Of a DNA stretch of 64,000 nucleotides, positions 18,401 to 26,454 are shown in pieces; positions within the stretch are counted from its first letter, which is position 1, and each line of letters starts with the position of its first letter. The DNA lies in contig CAJXLB010000001.1 of assembly GCA_913055905.1 (NCBI GenBank), forward strand, positions 62,001-126,000, in the 5' to 3' direction. The translations under genes and the position numbers were made by a program. Under the pieces are notes generated by a model, which worked only from the letters and a program-made list of their open reading frames with translations, was not told the DNA's origin and ran no database searches. The stretch comes from an uncultured Winogradskyella sp. Lineage in GTDB: Bacteria; Bacteroidota; Bacteroidia; Flavobacteriales; Flavobacteriaceae.

Positions 18401-19468
18401 TTCAAAATAAAAGATGAAGGTTATGGCATACCCAAAGACAAGCTGCCATTTATTTTTGACCGTTTTTATCAAGTAGAACATAGTGCACATAAAATTTCCC
18501 AAGGCACAGGAATAGGATTAGCGCTTACCAAAGAACTGGTAGAATTGTTAGATGGCAGTTTAAAGGTACAATCTAAGGAAAATCGTGGTACCACCTTTAT
18601 TATAGACCTACCTATTACTTCCAATGCTGCAACTCAGGATATAAGCCTGCCAAAAAGCCCAACGAATCGTGGAGTAGTCTTTCCCAAGTCTAATGATGTC
18701 ATTGCCATTGATGATGCCAACTCTGTACTCATTGTAGAAGACAATACAGATATGGCCCATTTTATTGCCTCATGTTTAAGACCTAACTATAAGGTCATTT
18801 TTGCTCAAAATGGCGAGGAAGGGCTAACAATGGCCAACGAAACCATTCCCGACATTATAATTACTGATGTTATGATGCCTGTAATGGACGGTTTTGAACT
18901 CACACAAAAGCTTCAAAACAGTACTCAAACCAACCATATTCCCATTATAATGTTAACCTCTAAAGCTATGCAAGAGGATAAAATTGCAGGAATTGGAAGT
19001 GGTGCCGATGCGTATTTAACCAAACCCTTTCAAAAGGAAGAGCTGTTGCTACGCATGCAAAAGCTCATCGAGAAACGTAAAAAACTACAAGAATTCTATT
19101 CTATGGGTACTGTCGTTGCGCATTCAAATAGACCTAAGAAAAGTGCAGACAAAAATCTTATATTCTTAAATTCGGTGATAGAAACCATAAATGAGCACCT
19201 TGAGGACTCTAATTTTGGCCCTACAGAGTTGGCCCAGCAGCTCGCCATGAGCGACTCTCAATTGTACCGTAAACTAAAAGCCATATCCAATACCAGTACC
19301 GCCCTTTTTATGAGAAAAGTGCGGTTGGAAAAAGGCAAGAAATTACTCAAAACCACAGATTTAAACGTTTCTGAAATTGCTTTTGCCACCGGTTTTAATG
19401 ACCCTAACTGGTTCAGCAAGACGTTTAAAGAAGAATTTGGCAAAAGCCCTACCTCTTATCGTAACTAG
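15422..19468 (+). CDS. Hybrid two-component system sensor/regulator (HTCS)
   Basis: A 1348-residue one-protein two-component system. A signal peptide or N-terminal membrane segment (about 10-30) precedes a periplasmic two-bladed-propeller region of Reg_prop repeats (about 35-700; repeated G-LWLGT-DGLNRFD-like units) and a Y_Y_Y domain (about 710-795). One membrane segment follows (about 800-822). Next are HisKA with the phospho-acceptor H852 in THEFRTPLT, HATPase (GTGIGLAL), a receiver with D1149 in TDVMMPVMDG, and an AraC-type helix-turn-helix (about 1245-1348, ending FKEEFGKSPTSYRN). In Bacteroidota such proteins sense a glycan fragment and activate a neighbouring utilisation locus. Here the downstream genes are surface proteins without SusC/SusD, so the ligand is unclear. 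Confidence 0.95.
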   Translation: MAYSLNCCFRRLLNIAFFLILCLASFTTYGQNYTFYHYGIKDGLSQETIRTILKDSNGFLWLGTQDGLNRFDGTSFKVYKNQKNDSLSLSGNFINTLLEDNQGNIWIGTNDNGISIYNSQVNSFNSSPVNTGNCTSISKTSDGTIIATVLNQGIYIFENGGDTFYKISEVNGETLQFNRTFVNNDSLYVSTQDGRLFVSESDLKTTIKLKEIKLSLPVGTIEAIFIENNNIWLGTINGLFIYEKNKKRLSKITLNEKIESKEKLRVSSIDVSENIFYIGTFDGLYITKDFDDKDLKFQDIKSYFGEQSHRNSITSNRVYDTYTDGSLLWIGTNNLDVVPLAQPVFKTINTTSEIKLNNAFTLSFAKNDDYIFIGTRKGINCIDNQGNVTYITKENTNEALAFNVIRSLAIDHNNYMWVGTIKGASIIDLNNFNPKSPKIISFYHDNENPKSLSSDATRGVFVDHNGTVWIMTYGGGVNRFVGDVGKNNIAFEHYKTKANENSISSNFTYNMSQDKNMDYWITSEEGLNKLHFNADNYEEPIFTNFFNEETDSTTISSNTTLHTWHDANGTLWVATQDGFNKFNSQNKTFKRYGLDQGLSNTFVYSITEDQDNNLWLTTNGGLFRFNKKTEVFTNYTPNDGLQSSEFNLGAHYYNKDTNEIYVGGINGVNIFNPRNVPQLDIPGNLTFTSLRIKDEEINPLLNSGIITKSITETDEITLRHTDFPCYISFSDLDLRPNKNNQFVYSLDDNEWNNLSGDREIPLLDLPKGKHVLKIQGASRNIIWEKEPLALQIEVIPPWYQSNIAYLFYLALFLGTVYAFYKISLQRQLAAQESKRLQELDDLKTRFITNITHEFRTPLTIVLGYLENLKARFSKDKDVSKSLDTIEQNSFSLLSLVNQMLDLAKLEKGQLKVEHIHGDIVPFVSQIVDSFKSIAADRSISVSFNAQPSQIHLDFDPEKMRQIVTNLISNALKFSPDNSTVDISLNKTTANRLEFKIKDEGYGIPKDKLPFIFDRFYQVEHSAHKISQGTGIGLALTKELVELLDGSLKVQSKENRGTTFIIDLPITSNAATQDISLPKSPTNRGVVFPKSNDVIAIDDANSVLIVEDNTDMAHFIASCLRPNYKVIFAQNGEEGLTMANETIPDIIITDVMMPVMDGFELTQKLQNSTQTNHIPIIMLTSKAMQEDKIAGIGSGADAYLTKPFQKEELLLRMQKLIEKRKKLQEFYSMGTVVAHSNRPKKSADKNLIFLNSVIETINEHLEDSNFGPTELAQQLAMSDSQLYRKLKAISNTSTALFMRKVRLEKGKKLLKTTDLNVSEIAFATGFNDPNWFSKTFKEEFGKSPTSYRN

Positions 19469-19492
19469 CTGTTTTTGTTTGCTTTACGAATG

Positions 19493-19540
19493 TTTTGACA
19501 TAATACTACCTCTTATATTTCTTCATTTTGACAAAATACT
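19493..19540 (+). promoter_or_regulatory. Direct repeats with 33-bp period, candidate HTCS operator
   Basis: TTTTGACATAATACT (19493-19507) and TTTTGACAAAATACT (19526-19540) differ at one position. Their start-to-start distance is 33 bp, about three helical turns, as expected for an AraC-type dimer on one DNA face. They lie between the HTCS gene and the first gene of the downstream cluster, 85-130 bp before its start. Confidence 0.5.
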
Positions 19541-19624
19541 CCTTGCTTTTGCAAGAATAATCTAGACCGTTTCCAGGTAGTCGTGTTAGGTTTGAGGAGC
19601 TATTAATTTTAAATCTCATTAGTT

Positions 19625-19822
19625 ATGAAAACCTCCACAGTACTCTTTTTGATTTTATTAGTGAATTCTGGCTTCTTGGCAGGCCATTTCTCTGTACAAT
19701 TCCTCGGGCAAATCAACCCTCTAATTCTAGGTGGCAGCGAACTGCTCCTTGGAGTTGCATATTATGTACATACAATACTAAGAGATGTAAGAAACGTATT
19801 TGATGTGGATATAAAATTTTAA
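19625..19822 (+). CDS. Small membrane protein, unknown
   Basis: A possible 65-residue protein, mostly hydrophobic, with two likely membrane segments (about 5-22 and 30-50) and a polar C-terminal tail. I recognise no family. It begins 156 bp after the HTCS gene, downstream of the candidate HTCS operator, and ends 23 bp before the SUMF1-fold gene in the same direction, which makes it the probable first gene of the cluster. The small size means it could be spurious. Confidence 0.55.
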   Translation: MKTSTVLFLILLVNSGFLAGHFSVQFLGQINPLILGGSELLLGVAYYVHTILRDVRNVFDVDIKF

Positions 19823-19845
19823 CCAATCTATAAAACACGCTAAAA

Positions 19846-21309
19846 ATGAAAAAAACAATTCTATTAATCTTTGCCCTCATACAAATTAGTGTTGCATGGG
19901 CTAATGGTATTAATGTAGAAAATGTAAGCCTTGAAAATTTTAATGAATCTGAAGGTTGGGTGCATATCAATTGCCGCATTACATGGCAAGGCTCTTGGCG
20001 TATAGATGCTGGACCCAGCAATTGGGATGCTGCCTGGGTCTTTGCAAAATACAGAGCTGATGGTGGTGCTTGGCAACATGTAACTCTAACTCCAGCACAA
20101 TCCGAAATGCTAAATGCTAATTTTACATTGCAAATTAGTGGTGATAATAAGGGTGGAATGATTTATCGCTCCGAGGTATCTAATGGGTTAAGTGTCACAG
20201 ATATTAATCTTGGATGGGACTTAGCAAACGATGGCATTGACATTAACAGTACTATAGAAGTAAAAGTATTCGCCATAGAAATGGTCTATGTACCAGAAGG
20301 AGCCTTTTATATAGGTAATGGTGGTCCAGGACCTGAAACGGACGCTTTTAGAAAAGGCAACACCATTAGTAGCTATTTAATTGCATCGGAAGCAGAGATT
20401 GCGATTGGCAACACCAGTGGCCTATTGCTTTATTACGATAACAACAGTACTTATGCAGGTGACCAACAAGGTCCAATTCCTGCTGCTTTTCCTAAAGGCT
20501 ATAATGCCTTTTATTGTATGAAATATGAGATATCGGAAGAGCAATATGCAGCATTCTTTAACACACTAACCATTGACCAACAAGAAGATAGGGACATTAC
20601 AGGTACTTTAGGTAAAGATACCGATGATGAGGTTGATGGCAATACCATTGCATGGGATGGTCCAGGTAACGAAATGACAACTTTAGCTCCCGATAGAGCT
20701 TGTAGTTTTTTATCAGGAAACGATGTTACCAATTACTTACATTGGGCTGCATTGCGCCCTATGACAGAGTTAGAATATGAAAAAGCGGCGCGAGGTCCAG
20801 GTACGCCTGTACCAGGAGTGTATGCCTGGGGAACAGAGTTTATTCTTAATACCCCTTACAGTCTTTGGTCACCCGGCACTAACGGAGAATACATAAATAG
20901 TGCATCTGCAGCAAATATGGGAAGAGCAAATTATAATTTAACCAACACTTTGTATCCGCGACCAGTTCGTTGTGGTATGTTTTCTTATGTTACAGGCGGA
21001 ACAAGAGAAAAAGCTGGAGCCAGTTATTATGGAGTTATGGAATTGTCAGGCAATTTAGCAGAACGGGTTATATCGGTGGGCTCACCCAATGAAAGAGAAT
21101 ATAAAGGAATTCATGGTAATGGCAATTTAAGTTCATTGGATTCTGACTCATTTGTTAATTTATTGGTTTATGCCGTTAGAGGAGGGAGCTGGATTGATGA
21201 TGCCAATTTATTGCTTATAGCTGATAGAACAAGAGGTGGTGGATTTGGTGGTGGTCTTAATTTAAGGCAAAACTATATTGGTGGTCGTGGTGTTCGTACA
21301 GCAGATTAG
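19846..21309 (+). CDS. Secreted SUMF1/formylglycine-generating-enzyme-fold protein
   Basis: A 487-residue exported protein (signal peptide MKKTILLIFALIQISVAWA). Residues about 20-145 form a beta-rich domain of unknown type (VENVSLENFNESEGWVHI). Residues about 146-487 form a FGE-sulfatase/SUMF1 domain: MVYVPEGAFYIGNG, EISEEQYAAFFNTL, RPMTELEYEKAARGPG, GVMELSGNLAERV and VRGGSWID. The cysteine pair that makes a true formylglycine-generating enzyme catalytic is not evident, and no sulfatase gene is nearby. A structural or ligand-binding role at the cell surface is more likely than sulfatase activation. The next gene starts 4 bp after the stop, so they form one operon. Confidence 0.8.
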   Translation: MKKTILLIFALIQISVAWANGINVENVSLENFNESEGWVHINCRITWQGSWRIDAGPSNWDAAWVFAKYRADGGAWQHVTLTPAQSEMLNANFTLQISGDNKGGMIYRSEVSNGLSVTDINLGWDLANDGIDINSTIEVKVFAIEMVYVPEGAFYIGNGGPGPETDAFRKGNTISSYLIASEAEIAIGNTSGLLLYYDNNSTYAGDQQGPIPAAFPKGYNAFYCMKYEISEEQYAAFFNTLTIDQQEDRDITGTLGKDTDDEVDGNTIAWDGPGNEMTTLAPDRACSFLSGNDVTNYLHWAALRPMTELEYEKAARGPGTPVPGVYAWGTEFILNTPYSLWSPGTNGEYINSASAANMGRANYNLTNTLYPRPVRCGMFSYVTGGTREKAGASYYGVMELSGNLAERVISVGSPNEREYKGIHGNGNLSSLDSDSFVNLLVYAVRGGSWIDDANLLLIADRTRGGGFGGGLNLRQNYIGGRGVRTAD

Positions 21310-21313
21310 TAAT

Positions 21314-22570
21314 ATGAGCATGTACAAGTTATTAAAAAATAGCATCTGCTTTTTAATGATCAATGGCCTAATCGCACAAACTGAACTTTACCAAGGTGGT
21401 ACTGGTGATGGCTTTGCAGTAGCCAGTCTCCCAGAAACTACTTTAACCAATACAGATTTATCCGTGTTGTATCAAGGTGGTTCAGGAGATGGATTTGCCA
21501 TGGGTAGTATACCTATAACTACTTTAACCAATACAGATTTATCCGTGTTGTATCAAGGTGGTTCTGGCGATGGTTTTGCCTACAACAGCGTCGATGTTAC
21601 CACACTTACCAATACAGACCTAAGTGTACTTTACCAAGGTGGTGCTGGTGACGGTTTTGCCTACAACAGCATCGATGTTACTACACTTACCAATACAGAC
21701 CTAAGTGTGCTTTTTCAAGGTGGTTCTGGTGATGGTTTTGCAACACTAAGTGCAGACCCAATAGTTCTCGATGACTTTCCTAGGATAAAATTGGCCATAA
21801 AAGTTATACTACAAGGTGCTGCATTACATCCCAATGCTGGAGAAACCAATTTAATGCGTGACGATTTAAGACAAAATAACTTATTACCAACTACATCACC
21901 TTATGGAGATGGTATCGTATGCGATGCTTCAGTATTTAATACAGGTGGCAGTGATGGTACAGGAACAGTATCAGATGATATTGTAGATTGGGTGCTTGTA
22001 GAATTAAGAAATAACCTTAATCCTAGCTCGGTTGTTACCTCAAAATCTGCTTTATTACAACGCGATGGTGATGTTGTGGATATTGATGGGAAATCACCAT
22101 TGGTCATACCTTTTACACCAGGAGATTATTATGTTGCAGTAAAACATCGCAATCACCTAGGTGTTATGACGGCCAATAGCGCTACTTTATCTCAGGTAAC
22201 CAGAGATGCCAATTTTCTCAGTAGTAGTTTCAATACTTTTGGCACTAATGCTAGAGTTCCAATTGGCAATGGTAAATTGGCATTATGGTGTGGAGATGTT
22301 AACAGCAATGGGAACAGCCAATTTTCTGGTGCCAATAATGATAGCAATAGCATAAAAGACCATGTCATTGCAGACCCATTGAATATATTAGGCTTTATTA
22401 CCTACTCTTCCTCAGGTTACCTAAATAGTGATGTAGACTTAAATGGCGTTGCCCGTTTTTCGGGAACCCAAAACGATAGTAATCTTATCAAAGATAATGT
22501 CCTAATACATCCGAATAATATTCTAGGACTTTCAACTTTCACAATAACCGAACAAATACCAAATAATTAA
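21314..22570 (+). CDS. Surface protein with five 27-residue repeats and dockerin-like C-terminal repeats
   Basis: A 418-residue exported protein. The ATG at 21314 is chosen because it follows the upstream stop by 4 bp and starts the signal peptide MSMYKLLKNSICFLMINGLIAQ; an upstream in-frame ATG at 21278 lies inside the preceding gene. The mature N-terminus carries five copies of a 27-residue unit with core YQGGxGDGFA and linker TLTNTDLSVL. A middle domain (about 145-300) has the RDGDVVDIDG and YYVAVKHRNHLGVMT stretches common in Bacteroidota surface proteins. The C-terminus has a twofold repeat, DVNSNGNSQFSG and DVDLNGVARFSG, each followed by NDSN-IKD, resembling calcium-binding dockerin-like loops. 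No T9SS sorting domain is seen. Function unknown; adhesion or surface display is inferred. Confidence 0.75.
   Translation: MSMYKLLKNSICFLMINGLIAQTELYQGGTGDGFAVASLPETTLTNTDLSVLYQGGSGDGFAMGSIPITTLTNTDLSVLYQGGSGDGFAYNSVDVTTLTNTDLSVLYQGGAGDGFAYNSIDVTTLTNTDLSVLFQGGSGDGFATLSADPIVLDDFPRIKLAIKVILQGAALHPNAGETNLMRDDLRQNNLLPTTSPYGDGIVCDASVFNTGGSDGTGTVSDDIVDWVLVELRNNLNPSSVVTSKSALLQRDGDVVDIDGKSPLVIPFTPGDYYVAVKHRNHLGVMTANSATLSQVTRDANFLSSSFNTFGTNARVPIGNGKLALWCGDVNSNGNSQFSGANNDSNSIKDHVIADPLNILGFITYSSSGYLNSDVDLNGVARFSGTQNDSNLIKDNVLIHPNNILGLSTFTITEQIPNN
21386..21753 (+). repeat. 81-bp tandem coding repeats
   Basis: Five units start with CAAGGTGG at 21392, 21473, 21554, 21635 and 21716, exactly 81 bp apart, so each unit is 27 codons. 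Units 2-3 and 4-5 are nearly identical at DNA level, which points to recent unequal recombination. The last unit is cut short after GDGFA. Confidence 0.9.
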
Positions 22571-22574
22571 AAAC

Positions 22575-23366
22575 ATGAAAAACATTACTTACATTTTAAT
22601 AGTTATACTATTTAACTCACTAAATGCACAGAATTATGGTTTTGGTATCATACCAAATGGTGGAAATTCTGCACTGGTGCAGGCTACAACAAACTTTAAT
22701 GGTAACAACGTAGATGTTTCAGATGTTGGCTTTGCACTATTAATACCAACCGGCAATACAACCCTCACAAACCTGTCAACTTTCAACGGACGTGTTTGGA
22801 CGGTCACAAAAATTACTGCTAGCCAACTTACGAGCTTGTCTCTTGGAGACGGTTCTAAAGATTTGTTTGTTCTAAATCTGGCGCCTGGCCAATCCATAAT
22901 ATCGCATGGTATTGGCACGTCATTTGATCTTGTAAGTTTTGATATCATCAATCCACCAAACTCAGGTAATGCAGAATTTCTTGATAATAATGATGCTATA
23001 GCAATAGGTCTTGGAGGCGTAGCCAATAGTTTTTTTAATGCCAATATTGATGAAACTACGACTCAAGACTATTTTGGAGGAATTGTACCAGGTGAAGAAA
23101 ATATCGTTTTTGACACTTTAGGTGTCCCTGAGATTACCATTTCAAAAAATGATATAAAGATCTATCCTAACCCTTTTTCAGATGTTATAATGATTGAAAC
23201 AGATGTAGAAGTCATTAGTGTTCAAATTTTCGACACCAATGGAAGAATAGTGTTGAGCCATAAAAATTCAAAAGTCATACCTGCAAAGTCCCTTGCTAAT
23301 GGTAATTATTTAGTTAAAGTCAATTATAACGGTGACTATATTTCCAAAAAAATCATTAAAAAATAA
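22575..23366 (+). CDS. T9SS type A sorting-domain protein
   Basis: A 263-residue secreted protein with signal peptide (MKNITYILIVILFNSLNAQ). The C-terminal about 75 residues are a type A sorting domain of the type IX secretion system: IKIYPNPFSDVIMIE, QIFDTNGRIVL, LANGNYLVKV and the terminal ISKKIIKK. It is therefore exported through the outer membrane and attached to the surface or released. The central about 170 residues (GNGGNSA-rich, no cysteine) match no family I recognise. It starts 4 bp after the repeat-protein gene and is the last gene of the cluster, followed by a terminator. Confidence 0.85.
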   Translation: MKNITYILIVILFNSLNAQNYGFGIIPNGGNSALVQATTNFNGNNVDVSDVGFALLIPTGNTTLTNLSTFNGRVWTVTKITASQLTSLSLGDGSKDLFVLNLAPGQSIISHGIGTSFDLVSFDIINPPNSGNAEFLDNNDAIAIGLGGVANSFFNANIDETTTQDYFGGIVPGEENIVFDTLGVPEITISKNDIKIYPNPFSDVIMIETDVEVISVQIFDTNGRIVLSHKNSKVIPAKSLANGNYLVKVNYNGDYISKKIIKK

Positions 23367-23425
23367 TGGGACTGAAAAATCCCCTAAAGTTTATAATTGG
23401 ATTGTCTTCAATTATTTTTAGAGCG

Positions 23426-23460
23426 AAGAAGGTCGTAGTAGAGAGCGGCCTTCTTTTTTT
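23426..23460 (+). terminator. Intrinsic terminator after T9SS protein gene
   Basis: AAGAAGGTCG pairs with CGGCCTTCTT (one G-T pair) around a 10-nt loop, followed by a T run. It closes the surface-protein cluster. The rest of the 205-bp gap before polA holds no other clear signal. Confidence 0.85.
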
Positions 23461-23571
23461 AGACCAATAATGATAGTTAATCCTAAATACTTTGCATTTA
23501 ACTTTTAAAACTGTATTCCTTCATTTCAAGCCCTAAGTTTTGTAGTTTTATAGACTTCAAAATTAAACTTC

Positions 23572-26427
23572 ATGTCAGAACAAAAACGACTCTTTTTAGT
23601 CGATGCCTATGCGCTCATATTTCGAGGATATTATGCATTTATAAAAAACCCCAGAATCAATTCCAAAGGCGAAGACACGTCAGCCATAATGGGTTTTATG
23701 AATTCTCTCTTAGATGTTATTAAACGGGAACGACCAGACCATTTGGCCGTATGTTTCGATAAAGGTGGGAGTACAGATCGTGTAGAAATGTACGAAGCCT
23801 ACAAAGCCAACCGAGACGAAACGCCAGAAGGCATTAGAACAGCCATTCCTCATATATGCAATATTCTAGAAGCCATGCATATTCCAATTATGGTCAAGGA
23901 AGGCTATGAGGCAGACGATGTCATTGGGACCCTCTCCAGGCAAGCTGAGAAAGAAGGCTACAAAGTGTTTATGGTAACACCAGATAAGGATTTTGCCCAA
24001 TTGGTTACAGATAATATTTTTATGTATAAACCTGTCTTTGGCGGTGGTTACGAAACTTGGGGTATTCCAGAGGTAAAAAAGAAGTTTGATGTAGAAAAAC
24101 CAGAACAGGTCATAGATTTTCTTGGTATGATGGGCGACTCTAGCGATAATATTCCTGGTTTGCCAGGCGTTGGTGAGAAAACAGCTAAAAAATTCATCAA
24201 GCAGTTTGGCAGCATGGAAGGGCTATTGGAAAATACCGACCAGCTCAAAGGAAAAATGAAAGAAAAGGTTGAAGCCAATGCCGAGTTGGGACGACTTTCA
24301 AAAGAACTAGCAAGAATAATGCTAGATGTCCCTGTAGAGTTTGATGCTACAGATTTTGAATTGAACCATCCAGATGTCGAGAAAGTAAAGGAAATATTCC
24401 AGGAATTGGAGTTTAGACGTCTTACTGATAATTTCCTCAAAACATTTGCGCCTCAAGAAGAAGCGTCTCAAGCGTCAAATTCTACAAAAGAAGATACCGA
24501 AAAAAAACCAACTAATACATCTAAAACAACTTCAAAAAACGCTGGCGCAGGTCAGTTTAGCCTATTTGGAAACAGTGACGATAACAAAAAAGATGGAGCA
24601 GCTTCTTTAAAAAGAAAGACTCTAGAAAATACATCTCACTTGTATCAAAGTGTAGCTCCTGGCATGGGAACCAAATTGTTTTTAAACAATTTGACCAAAC
24701 AGACCTCTGTCTGTTTTGATACTGAAACTACTAGTCTTAATCCCTTAGAGGCCGAACTTGTAGGAATAGCCTTTTCTTGGGAAGCTGGCAAAGGTTTCTA
24801 TTTACCATTTCCAACTGATCAAAAAGAAGCACAATCGCTCATTGATGAATTAAGACCTTTTTTTGAAAACGAAGCGATAGAAAAAATTGGCCAAAACTTA
24901 AAATACGACATTAAAGTACTGGCTAAATACAATGTCGAAGTCAAGGGTAAATTATTTGATACCATGCTAGCGCATTATTTAATAAATCCAGATATGCGCC
25001 ACAATATGGATGTATTGGCAGAGACCTATCTTAACTACACACCCATCTCCATAGAATCGATTATTGGCAAAAAAGGAAAAAACCAAAAATCCATGCGGGA
25101 AGTTCCTTTAGAAAAACAAACAGAATATGCCGTTGAAGATGCTGATATTACTTTACAATTAAAAGAACATTTCGAGAAGGAATTGGGCGAAGCCAATACC
25201 CAACAATTATTTGATGACATTGAAATTCCACTCTTACGCGTTTTAGCAGACATGGAGTTGGAAGGAATCAATCTTGATAAGGACTTTTTAAACTCCCTGG
25301 CTGAGGCTTTGAATTCTGATATAGCCGAATTGGAAAAAAGCATTTTTAAAGCTGCAGGTGAGGAATTTAATATTGCTTCACCCAAACAACTGGGCGTTAT
25401 TCTTTTTGAAAAAATGAAATTGGTAGATAAGCCAAAAAAAACAAAGACGGGCCAGTATTCTACTGCAGAGGATGTTTTGAGCTATCTAGCTAAAGACCAC
25501 AAGATTGTTCAGGATATATTAGATTATAGAGGTCTATCTAAATTGAAAAGTACTTACGTTGAGGCTCTGCCTAATCAAGTACAACCATCCACAGGCCGTG
25601 TCCATACCGACTATATGCAAACCGTAGCCGCTACCGGACGTCTCAGCAGCAACAATCCTAATTTACAAAACATCCCAATAAGAACTGAGAGAGGTAGACA
25701 AGTAAGAAAGGCATTTATTCCACGAAATGAAGACTATACCTTATTAGCGGCAGATTATTCACAAATAGAACTGAGAATTATTGCCGCCCTTAGCGAAGAG
25801 GAAAATATGATTCAAGCGTTTAAAAACGGTGAAGACATCCATGCTTCAACAGCTTCAAAAGTTTTTAATGTTCCAATAAACGAGGTGACAAGAGAACAGC
25901 GAAGTAACGCTAAAACAGTAAACTTTGGAATTATTTATGGTGTTTCGGCTTTTGGCTTAAGCAATCAAACCAATCTTTCACGCACTGAAGCCAAGGAGTT
26001 GATTGACACCTATTATGAAACCTACCCAAAACTTAGAAGCTTTATTCATGAGCAGGTTGACTTTGCTAGGGACCACGGTTATGTGCAAACGGTTTTAGGC
26101 AGAAGACGTTACTTGAAGGACATCAATTCTAGAAATGCTGTAGTCCGAGGTGCTGCAGAGCGTAATGCCGTTAATGCTCCTATTCAAGGAAGTGCGGCTG
26201 ATATTATAAAGGTTGCCATGATAAGAATTCACAAGAAGCTTAAAGAAGGTAATTTTAAATCAAAGATGCTGCTTCAAGTGCATGATGAATTGGTTTTTGA
26301 CGCTTACAAAAAAGAAGTTGAGGCCCTTAAAACTTTGGTTAAAACAGAAATGGAAAATGCCTTTGAGCTTGAAGTTCCTTTGGTGGTTGACATAGATACA
26401 GGCGCCAATTGGTTAGAAGCGCATTAA
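23572..26427 (+). CDS. polA: DNA polymerase I
   Basis: A 951-residue family A DNA polymerase for gap filling, Okazaki-fragment processing and repair. The 5' nuclease domain occupies about 1-295 (LFLVDAYALIFRGYYAF, GYEADDVIGTL, GDSSDNIPGLPGVGEKTA). A charged linker spans about 296-360. The 3'-5' exonuclease domain (about 365-560) retains D383 and E385 in FDTETTSL, so proofreading should be active. The polymerase domain carries D728 in DYSQIELR, the O-helix region RSNAKTVNFGIIYG and D905 in VHDELVFD. The linker contains QFSLF (328-332), a match to the bacterial beta-clamp-binding motif. Confidence 0.97.
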   Translation: MSEQKRLFLVDAYALIFRGYYAFIKNPRINSKGEDTSAIMGFMNSLLDVIKRERPDHLAVCFDKGGSTDRVEMYEAYKANRDETPEGIRTAIPHICNILEAMHIPIMVKEGYEADDVIGTLSRQAEKEGYKVFMVTPDKDFAQLVTDNIFMYKPVFGGGYETWGIPEVKKKFDVEKPEQVIDFLGMMGDSSDNIPGLPGVGEKTAKKFIKQFGSMEGLLENTDQLKGKMKEKVEANAELGRLSKELARIMLDVPVEFDATDFELNHPDVEKVKEIFQELEFRRLTDNFLKTFAPQEEASQASNSTKEDTEKKPTNTSKTTSKNAGAGQFSLFGNSDDNKKDGAASLKRKTLENTSHLYQSVAPGMGTKLFLNNLTKQTSVCFDTETTSLNPLEAELVGIAFSWEAGKGFYLPFPTDQKEAQSLIDELRPFFENEAIEKIGQNLKYDIKVLAKYNVEVKGKLFDTMLAHYLINPDMRHNMDVLAETYLNYTPISIESIIGKKGKNQKSMREVPLEKQTEYAVEDADITLQLKEHFEKELGEANTQQLFDDIEIPLLRVLADMELEGINLDKDFLNSLAEALNSDIAELEKSIFKAAGEEFNIASPKQLGVILFEKMKLVDKPKKTKTGQYSTAEDVLSYLAKDHKIVQDILDYRGLSKLKSTYVEALPNQVQPSTGRVHTDYMQTVAATGRLSSNNPNLQNIPIRTERGRQVRKAFIPRNEDYTLLAADYSQIELRIIAALSEEENMIQAFKNGEDIHASTASKVFNVPINEVTREQRSNAKTVNFGIIYGVSAFGLSNQTNLSRTEAKELIDTYYETYPKLRSFIHEQVDFARDHGYVQTVLGRRRYLKDINSRNAVVRGAAERNAVNAPIQGSAADIIKVAMIRIHKKLKEGNFKSKMLLQVHDELVFDAYKKEVEALKTLVKTEMENAFELEVPLVVDIDTGANWLEAH

Positions 26428-26454
26428 GCATAACCACAATCTTATTGGAATTTA

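Noticed and set aside
19846-21309. True formylglycine-generating enzyme (sulfatase activator)
   Set aside because: The catalytic cysteine pair is not evident, the protein is secreted, and no sulfatase gene lies nearby.
21386-21753. CRISPR-like array from 81-bp periodic repeats
   Set aside because: The repeats are in-frame coding units of a secreted protein with no unique spacers and no cas genes nearby.
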